From: Zanthoxylum bungeanum
Taxonomy: Eukaryota > Streptophyta > Magnoliopsida > Sapindales > Rutaceae
Reading direction: 5' to 3'
Assembly (NCBI GenBank): GCA_019454045.1
Contig: SKCR01049630.1
Coordinates: 186,001 to 250,000, forward strand
Length of the DNA stretch: 64,000 nucleotides
In this document: piece after piece, positions 57,957-64,000 of the stretch
Position numbering within the stretch: position 1 is the stretch's first letter
Layout: the number at the start of each line of letters is the position of its first letter
Translations under genes and position numbers: made by a program
Notes under the pieces: model-generated
Told to the model about the DNA's origin: nothing
What the model saw: the letters and a program-made list of their open reading frames with translations, nothing else
Database searches by the model: none

Positions 57957-58754
57957 TGTTGACGGTGGATTTTGGTCTCAGGGCAATACGGGAATATCGC
58001 CTCCGAGGGAATCCTCCTTCAATAGTGAATTTGTTTGGTTATGGGGGACCAAAGGCAAATTTAGCAAAAGACGGAAAAACACACCAATGACAAGGAGATT
58101 TAACGTGGTTCAGTGGAATTGGATCCGACCTACGTCCACGGACAAAAACAGGATGATACTTTTTATTATTCAATACTCTTCTCATCTCTTTTTGTGTTTA
58201 CAAGTCAGAGCTTGATGATTCTGATCACTCAATTTTTTTATAATGATCTTTACACATACTCTGCCCTCCTATTTATAATAGTACAGAAATCAGATTCCTA
58301 TTTGCATAAGAAATCCTAGTTGAACTCAGTCTTCTCCTCTCGTGAGGATTTCTAATCCAACGTTGCTTTCTCTTTTCTCATTCCTTTTTGGATTCTGACT
58401 TCATTTCCTTGTGAGAGTATGATAATTTGTTTATCTTATCCGCAAGAATAGGGTGTCATCATCTTGAGCATATCTCGCCTGTCTGGTCGGTCTTCATGAG
58501 GTCGGTTATGACAGTCTTTTATGCTGAGAATGCTTCTGCCGACTCGATAGTGCCCGGTTATCTGAACCCAAGTGATCGGTTGTCGGTCATAAAGTGATCG
58601 GTCTATATCTGTTGTGGTCGGTTTGAAACCGTAAGGTGCTTGGACCCTTAAGGTGGTCGGGTTGGCTTTAACGATTTCTCCTAATGGTGTGAATTACCCT
58701 TCTGTCCTCGTTGTGCTGCTTTAAATATCTTAATGCCTGGAAACACCATCAACA
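57957..58754 (-). mobile_element. Element C 5' LTR (798 bp)
   Basis: On the plus strand it begins TGTTGACGGTGG and ends CACCATCAACA, a 6-bp inverted repeat. It is related to D's LTR. Beyond it at 58755 the PEX14-like gene begins; the first five host bases are ACTTG. The partner LTR is lost, so a target duplication cannot be shown. Confidence 0.85.
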
Positions 58755-58781
58755 ACTTGGTTTTGAAAATTATTTTCTCAG

Positions 58782-58963
58782 AGCTTGGATAGAAAATGGA
58801 TGAGAATGGCCAAAATCTGGGACAATTGCGGAAGGAGCTAGTGCAAATGGCTGCTAAGTTTCTGTCGAATGCAACAGTTAGAAACTCTCCAGCCATCCAT
58901 AGGCAATTGTTCTTGAGAATAGGGGCCTTAGGAAAGACGAGATAGATGAAGCCGTTCGTCGTG
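58782..58963 (+). pseudogene. PEX14-like: PEX14-like gene, N-terminal domain exon
   Basis: After an acceptor-like TTATTTTCTCAG, the frame reads MDENGQNLGQLRKELVQMAA and then KFLSNATVRNSPAIHRQLFL. This resembles the conserved N-terminal domain of peroxin 14, the peroxisome docking protein that binds the import receptor PEX5. After TTCTTGAGAATAGGGG (about 58910-58925) the frame must shift by one base to read RGLRKDEIDEAVRR, the rest of the domain; an A appears to be missing. As it stands the frame hits TAG a few codons later. A stop also lies just before the ATG at 58796. Upstream exons, if any, lie beyond element C. Confidence 0.75.
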
Positions 58964-59092
58964 TTCTTTTAAGCACATTGTTTCTCTTGATTTTCAAATA
59001 TTTTCTGTTCAACTCAATTACTCGAATGATCATTTTTGGATGAGTTCTATTTTTCTCTTATTATCTTTTGCATACAAAGCAGGATCCGCCTT

Positions 59093-59131
59093 CAAATATG
59101 ACAACAGAGTAAAATATTACCCCAATTCAAG
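59093..59131 (+). pseudogene. PEX14-like: PEX14-like gene, short second exon
   Basis: It lies between an acceptor (CAAAGCAG) and a strong donor (CAAG|GTAAGA). The frame that fits the family reads DPPSNMTTE, compare the DPP after the N-terminal domain of PEX14, and then meets TAA. A CAA-to-TAA change would explain this, or the exon may end earlier at a weaker GT (59109). Confidence 0.5.
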
Positions 59132-59273
59132 GTAAGATTATAACATTTTCCATCCCTTAAGAGGTCTTTAATGCAGCATTCATATCCCAGATGTTGAAAT
59201 TGATAATTGCTTTACTGCCATCACATTTGGAATATCCTTGCATGTCGGCTCATAATCTAAAATAGATGAACAG

Positions 59274-59410
59274 TCAAAGGCAGTCAGAAAGGTTCGGCCA
59301 CAAGTGACAGCACTAGTAACATCTCCACCATCTCGGTTTTACTGGACACATGCTTTTGTTTTTGTGGGTTTCTTGCCATTTCTTATGCTGGGACAATTAT
59401 TTTTTTGAAG
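59274..59410 (+). pseudogene. PEX14-like: PEX14-like gene, membrane-segment exon
   Basis: It reads VRKVRPQVTALVTSPPSRFY and WTHAFVFVGFL, then after a shift of one base SYAGTIIFLK before a donor AAG|GTAGTT. PEX14 has a hydrophobic segment just after such a PPSRF..W motif, by which it sits in the peroxisomal membrane. The shift lies in TTCTTGCCATTTC (about 59372-59384), where one G seems to be missing. The acceptor (GATGAACAG) is weak. Confidence 0.65.
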
Positions 59411-59509
59411 GTAGTTGAAAAACTTTTGTACACCAGGTCATAAAGTTAGATGCCTTGGTAGTTTTATTGTCCAGTAGTATTATTATGGCTTTACCATTCA
59501 TTTATGTAT

Positions 59510-59701
59510 GCCTCGTTTAGAACGTATTTTGTCAAAGTTGAAGTCTTGGATTCAGAAGGCTGTTTTAGAAGAACATGTTGTCTCTACAAAGAAATCAAAA
59601 CCAAGCCTGCTCGAAGAAGTTACAGCTGCCGCCAAGTCAGCCAGAACAGCAGGTGCTGATGCAGCAAAAGCAAGCATGGAGATTTTGAACAAAAAACAAA
59701 G
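59510..59701 (+). pseudogene. PEX14-like: PEX14-like gene, coiled-coil exon 1
   Basis: The frame reads RILSKLKSWIQKAVLEEHV, KPSLLEEVTAAAKSARTAG and DAAKASMEIL. In plant PEX14 the segment after the membrane span reads in the same way (PRFKSWVQ, then KPSLAEE and an alanine-rich helix). The exon ends at CAAAG|GTGGTC. To join the next exon in frame, the A-run AACAAAAAACAAAG would need to be one A shorter. The exact acceptor is uncertain. Confidence 0.75.
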
Positions 59702-59876
59702 GTGGTCTTATTTGGATTTGCTTTTTTCTGTAATTTAACATATATGTTTGTGCAACAAGCTCTCCCCCTCTTTCTTACACACCCACAGTCCCACACCTTT
59801 ATCTTGAATTTTCTTTGCCATTATTTCATTCATTTTTTTCCTAAATTTAATTACACTCAGTTTATTCTTTCGTCAG

Positions 59877-60044
59877 AGAAGCAGTACTTTGAGGCCTTAG
59901 TAAAACGTTTGGACATCCAAGTAGCAGAAATGAGGTCAATAAGTAATGTAATTTGGAAGCTGGAGGACACAAGAGAGACTACACTGTCATCATACAAAAT
60001 GCCAGAAAAATATAATCAGAACAAATCTAGTCTATCTAGAAATG
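59877..60044 (+). pseudogene. PEX14-like: PEX14-like gene, coiled-coil exon 2
   Basis: After a pyrimidine-rich acceptor ending CGTCAG, the frame reads EKQYFEALVKRLDIQVAEM and RSISNVIWKLEDTRE. It matches the plant PEX14 pattern R/EKYFE.L...L..QV.EM.S.SN.I.KLE. It ends at AAATG|GTCGGT. This exon has no internal stop and is the clearest evidence for the family. Confidence 0.8.
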
Positions 60045-60207
60045 GTCGGTTGTCACATTGTTTAATAACACATAACTGTTGGTCGGTTACTCGGTTTCAA
60101 GTTCTATTCTACCTATTTTTTGCTGGCTCTTTCATAACTTCATATGTCCACATGTTGTTCAAGTTTATTGTTGTATGACCAACTGTATTACAATGTCTGT
60201 TTTACAG

Positions 60208-60290
60208 ATTTTACAGGAAAAAAAGAAAGAGAGATTATTTATAGAGTAATTGATATACAGACTGAACCAGATAGCAGTGATGATAATAAG
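60208..60290 (+). pseudogene. PEX14-like gene, possible downstream exon
   Basis: It is flanked by TGTTTTACAG and ATAAG|GTTC. One frame reads KKEREIIYRVIDIQTEPDSS. I do not recognise the sequence; PEX14 C-termini are poorly conserved. Its position in line with the exons above suggests it belongs to the same gene. Confidence 0.4.
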
Positions 60291-60439
60291 GTTCTTTTTC
60301 CCCTTTTGGGTGCTTTGCTCATTCTATATTTTATAAAGTGCAAGTTGAATTGGAATTATGAGCAAAGAATTATAGCAAATAAAAAAACTTCATATATTTG
60401 CATGAAGTATTTTAACGTTGTAGTAAATTTAACAGGCCT

Positions 60440-60471
60440 AATATAATACATTTGTGTAGTATATATTATAT

Positions 60472-60504
<33 letters not shown>

Positions 60505-60510
60505 TAATAG
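60440..60510. repeat. AT dinucleotide microsatellite
   Basis: The run is mainly (TA)n, interrupted by a few AA/TT steps, inside a presumed intron of the PEX14-like gene. Confidence 0.95.
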
Positions 60511-60597
60511 AAAGAAAATTATGTTTTTATCTTTCATTGAATATTGTTAATGATCTTTTTCAACATCTTGTGTTTCTTTATCGGAATTGGACTGTAG

Positions 60598-60669
60598 ATT
60601 CACAAGAAATTCTTGCGTTTGAAGATGCTCCTTCAGGAGTTAGGTCAGCTAAGAATATTGGGATTTAAG
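60598..60669 (+). pseudogene. Fragment resembling a HAD phosphatase motif
   Basis: After ACTGTAG the third frame reads QEILAFEDAPSGVRSAKNIG and then stops (TAA, 60667-60669). FEDAPSGV.AAKN.G is the acidic motif of HAD-type phosphatases such as plant glycerol-3-phosphatase. About 20 codons is all that can be seen. It may be an inserted gene fragment or an unusual exon of the PEX14-like gene; another frame is also open, so a chance match cannot be excluded. Confidence 0.35.
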
Positions 60670-61422
60670 CAAATTCTTCCACACGTGCAATTTTTATTAT
60701 CTTAATACTGAAATTTTTTCTGTCTCACCTATATGTCCTTAAGTTTATATTGGAATAAAATTTCTCTGAGGCATCAATGATCTTTGATGTTGCTCACTAG
60801 ATCATTTGGAAGTAGGTGTATGCATTCAAAAAATTGATAGCTAAGACACTTGAAAATTACTACAGATTATATAATGTTTAATAACTATTTCCCCTATGTT
60901 TTTCAAATGTCCACAAGAACATCAATTTGTACCTAACATGTATATTTGCTACTTAAAGTTAAAAGCTCCATTTCCTCTCTTTAGTGATCAAGAAAACTGA
61001 AAACATGTAAGGCATCCGAAATTTTAGGGGAAAGTTGAAGATAGTTGGCATCCAGGTATCCAACTGACAAATCAGAAATTATTTCACTTATGAATTAGAC
61101 TATTTTTCATAATGTAAAGCTGATTAAACATTATGTTGACTATCTTATTGTTGATTTATTCTACTGGAAAATATTGTTTCTAGAAATTAGCAAAAGTCTG
61201 GTTGCTTTTGTATGATTGAAGCAAACCATCTTGTTGGTTTTTTTGTCAGAGAAAATATTTTCTAGATAGTACATATATATAAAAGGTTGTGGTTGTCTAA
61301 ATTATTGGATGTTGAAAACTGGTATAGCAGATATCACTAGAAGAATATTATTTCACTTGCATGGTCTTGGCTCATATTTTGTAAAATTGACTTTGTTTGT
61401 GTCATTTTCTTTCTTATCTTAG
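60670..61422. other. AT-rich noncoding stretch, presumed intron
   Basis: No gene or repeat is recognised between the HAD-like fragment and the next possible exon. Confidence 0.5.
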
Positions 61423-61558
61423 GTACTATCAGGTCTTGAGATTTCGAGTGCTCAACCAACTGATAAACTGCAACCAACAGTCACTGAGCACAATAAGAGC
61501 GACTCCCTTCAGTCCCATACAAATATTACAAATGAGAAACTAGTACATTCAATGAATG
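61423..61558 (+). pseudogene. PEX14-like gene, possible late exon
   Basis: It follows a good acceptor (TTTCTTTCTTATCTTAG) and stays open: VLSGLEISSAQPTDKLQ, TVTEHNKSDSLQSHTN, up to AATG|GTTTCA. It is low in aromatic residues and serine/glutamine-rich, in the style of a disordered C-terminal tail. No family match can be claimed from sequence alone. Confidence 0.35.
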
Positions 61559-61814
61559 GTTTCATTGACTTTCACCATATGTTCAAAGTCTTTTTTGTAG
61601 TTTGGATATATAATGTAAATTTAGATATAAGACGAAATCTATAACTTTGATTTTTGAATTGTAACTAGTGGATCATTCTTGTAAATACAAATATTTTATT
61701 TACATATATTAATGTATATGATCATTAAATTAGTGTATTAAAATTTATGTTTTGGATCATTTTGTAATATAAATAACATATGTGTATTTAAAAATTTAAA
61801 AATTATTTTTGACC

Positions 61815-62107
61815 AGATTGCACTTTTAGTGGCGAAAATTTCACCACTAAAAATGAATTTTCAGAGGCGAAAATTATTTCGCCACTAAAAATGAACCTTC
61901 AGTGGCGAAAAAAAAATATACTTTTAGTGGCGAAAAAAAATATACTTTTAGTGGCGAATTAAATTTTCGCCGCTAATATCTTTTGTGTCGCACTTTCAGT
62001 GGCGAAATAGTGGCGAAATATAATTTCGCCACTAATAGTTGTGGTGGCGAAATAATAGCTTTTAGTGGCGAAAATTTTCGCCACTAAAAGTCAATTTTGT
62101 TGTAGTG
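61815..62107. mobile_element. CACTA (En/Spm-type) transposon end with subterminal repeats
   Basis: The right end GTCAATTTTGTTGTAGTG is the reverse complement of CACTACAACAAAATTGAC, a CACTA terminus; ACG follows as a possible 3-bp target site. Inside are about ten copies of TTTAGTGGCGAAA in both orientations, including the long palindrome TAGTGGCGAAAATTTTCGCCACTA. No left end or transposase is found, so this is a fragment or a small non-autonomous copy. Confidence 0.82.
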
Positions 62108-62282
62108 ACGATAACCCCAAAACCTTACCGTTGTGCCATAAGAGACAAGGAAGATTGATCTCTAATATCACTTAATCAAGCAGAAACATAAAGAAAAAGA
62201 GAAACCTGAAGTTTTTGAAGAAATTCTGATATTATTAATAAAAATTAAAGGCTAGGAAAACAATCAGCATAATAAATGCACA
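62108..62282. other. Short unassigned spacer
   Basis: Between the CACTA end and the LINE start I see no gene or repeat. Confidence 0.4.
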
Positions 62283-62953
62283 TAAAGACAACCACTCCAT
62301 CTTTCTCGATCATTATTAACGGCACAGCAAGGGGTTTTATCAAGCCACAGAGAGGTCTTAGGCAGGGTTGTCCGCTGTCCCCATATCTGTTTATTCTATG
62401 CGCAGAGGCGTTTTCTCAGCTCCTCAAAAATGCGGAACAGCTGAAGCATTTTCAGCCCCTAAAATTCAACAGGGATCTATCGATTTCTCACCTGCTATTT
62501 GCTTATGACAATCTGATTTTTTCCAAAGCAGAGGTAGGGGACTGTAAATTTTTAAAGCACATCTTTGATAGCTACGCAAAAGCTTTCGGCCAAATCTTCA
62601 ATTTTGATAAAAGTTCTATGATGTTCAGCAGACGAGAGACATTTTTTGTCTAAATGTGGTGTCTCGCTATGAAAGATACCTGGGACTGCCTGCGATGGTG
62701 GGAAGGAAAAAGGCGAGTTTCTTCAATGAGGTTAAGTTGAGAGTGGTGAGTAAGATATCGAACTGGCAATCAAAATTATTCTCGAGTGGGGGAAAAGAAG
62801 TGCTTATCAAGGCTGTAGCCCAGGCTATCCCTGCATATGCGATGAGTGTTTTTAAATTACCACAAAGGGTTTGTAATGAAATTCAGAAGGCGATAGCTAT
62901 ATTTTGGTGGGGTTCGTCAAATGAGAAAAGGAATATCCATTGGGCTAGATAGG
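62283..62953 (+). pseudogene. LINE reverse transcriptase, C-terminal half
   Basis: The frame reads FSIIINGTARGFIKPQRGLR, GCPLSPYLFILCAEAFSQLL and SHLLFAYDNLIFSKA. The catalytic motif is normally F-A-D-D; here it is F-A-Y-D, so a metal-binding Asp is lost. The frame shifts at about 62650, then reads YERYLGLPAMVGRKK, ISNWQSKLFSSGGKEVLIKA and AIFWWGSSNEKRNIHW, the usual segment after the RT domain in plant LINEs, and ends in a TAG at 62950-62952. Confidence 0.85.
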
Positions 62954-64000
62954 AAAAAGCTTTGTCACTCAAAAATTAGAGGGGGTTTAGGATTTAAAGA
63001 ATTATCAAGCTTCAACCAAGCCTTGGTAGCAAAACAGGGCAGGGCTGGAGGGTGATGCAGTCCCCTGAATCCTTAACAGCATTGGTCTTAAAAGCAAGGT
63101 ACTATAAGAACTCGGATTTTTTGAATGCAAAGTTAGGCTCAAATCCATCTTTTATATGGAAAAGCATACTTTGGGGAAGACAAGTTTGGGGAAGAAATTG
63201 AGGTGGAGAATCGGGAATGGACAGCGAGTTAAAATTTTAAGTGACAGTTGGATACCGAGACCCGAAACTTTTAAGCCAATCATGAAAGCTGAGATGAATG
63301 GATCAGCGGCTGTTGCGGAGTTGATTCATGATAATCGGTGGGATGAGGAATTGATAAAGAGAAGGTTTCACGAATTGGATGCAACTGAGATTTTGAAGAT
63401 CCCTTTACCAAATAGGCCACAAGAAGATCAAGTATTTTGACATTATGACAAGAGAGGAATGTACTCAGTTCGGAGTGGATATCAGATTGCGCACAGGAAC
63501 AACGAGCAAGCCTCAGCCAGCAGGAATGATAGGGGAAATGATTGGAAGTTGATTTGGACTAACAGCTTACCGGCCAAGGTAAAAATTTTTATATGGAGGG
63601 CTGTCCAAAATATGATACCCACAAATCTGAACCTATGGAAAAAGAAAGTGATTGAGGATCCAACTTGCAAGCTGTGTAATTCATAGGTGGAGTCGGTGCC
63701 CCATGTGTTTTTTGAGTGCAAATATGCTAGGAAAGTATGGAATCTTACCTCATTTGCTGAGCAGGTTAAAACAGACCCTACTAGTGATGTCTTAAGTATG
63801 ATTCAGAGTATTGCCACAAATGGAGATGAGAAGGGTTGCGAGTTGGTCATGGCGCTATGCTGGGCTGTGTGGCAAGCACGAAATTACTTGCTTTTTGAGC
63901 ATAAATAAGAGACTCCTGGCAGAATAGTGGTGAGGGCAGAAATTGTGACTGAAAGCAGCAGCCTTTTGATGCAGCAATGGTTGAAGAAATTTGGGGGGGG
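62954..64000 (+). pseudogene. LINE C-terminal region with zf-RVT domain
   Basis: After a shift the reading GGLGFKELSSFNQALVAKQG continues the polyprotein. From 63156 one frame runs to the window end with only nonsense breaks: LRWRIGNGQRVKILSDSWIP, then YSVRSGYQIAHR, and the zf-RVT domain (WTNSLPAKVKIFIWRA, CKLCN, HVFFECKYARKVW). Stops are TGA at 63438-63440, TAG at 63684-63686 and TAA at 63906-63908. An RNase H would be expected next, outside the window. Confidence 0.82.

Larger units (their letters stand above)
54249..58754 (-). mobile_element. Element C: Tat-like Ty3 element, 3' truncated
   Basis: It consists of 5' LTR 57957-58754, primer site, gag, protease, RT and the first part of RNase H, then a sharp break at 54249 in an AT-rich spacer. 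Integrase, the polypurine tract and the 3' LTR are absent. The reading frame is continuous over about 3.1 kb with four nonsense codons, so C is less decayed than A, B and D. It abuts a PEX14-like gene at 58755. Confidence 0.85.
62283..64000 (+). mobile_element. 5'-truncated L1-type LINE (ORF2 part), runs off the window
   Basis: Similarity to plant L1 reverse transcriptase begins abruptly inside the palm domain and continues to the window end, through the connection region and zf-RVT domain toward RNase H. Loss of the 5' part is usual for LINE copies made by target-primed reverse transcription. The 3' end and poly-A tail are outside the window. Confidence 0.85.

Noticed and set aside
63993..64000. 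Run of eight G at the window end
   Set aside because: It is too short to interpret; it may be a simple homopolymer in the LINE or a sequence-end artefact.
1..64000. CRISPR arrays, rRNA, tRNA genes or bacterial operons
   Set aside because: Regular spaced repeats here are all minisatellites without unique spacers, no tRNA cloverleaf or rRNA landmark was recognised, and all elements are eukaryotic.

Overview
The window looks like a repeat-rich stretch of a plant (probably eudicot) nuclear genome. It is AT-rich and full of decayed LTR retrotransposons of typically plant lineages: Ty3/Tat with a second RNase H, Athila with its characteristic primer site, and Copia primed by initiator tRNA-Met. 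It also holds a CACTA transposon end, a 5'-truncated L1-type LINE and exons of a PEX14-like host gene with GT-AG introns. I see no prokaryotic genes, rRNA, tRNA or CRISPR. Apart from two long open frames in element F, all coding regions are relics.

Layout. Bases 1-3725 are element A, a plus-strand Ty3/Tat relic with most of pol deleted and its 3' region full of minisatellites. About 3915-15232 is element B, a minus-strand Ty3/Tat element with gag, protease, RT, RNase H, archaeal-type RNase H and integrase, all frameshifted. B sits inside the 3' LTR of element D. D is a gag-only Tat-like element that once ran from this LTR (15233-15571) to its 5' LTR (53103-53996).

Between D's two ends lies a deep nest of minus-strand elements. 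Copia I (fragments at 16084-16773 and 44736-49152) flanks Copia H (18609-21574 and 40829-44735). H was split by Copia G (21575-40828, with an exact ATCTT target duplication). G was split inside its RNase H by element F (23911-33294), an Athila-type element with two unusual ORFs and no pol. A plus-oriented LTR of the same Copia family (J, 16774-18612) lies head-on against H.

Right of D, element C (54249-58754, Tat-like) keeps one almost continuous gag-pro-RT frame broken by point nonsense mutations, but has lost RNase H, integrase and the 3' LTR. C abuts a PEX14-like gene (58782-61558) that carries several small lesions. The window ends with a CACTA terminus (to 62107) and the 3' half of a LINE ORF2.

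How the parts relate. The elements are layered insertions, not an operon or pathway. The relative order of the nest is D, then I, H, G, F; only the G-in-H step is proved by an exact target duplication. The most unusual structural signal is in the Copia family G/H/I/J: LTRs and leaders are built largely of consecutive short palindromes whose loop is CCA (or CTA/CAA), seen in every copy.
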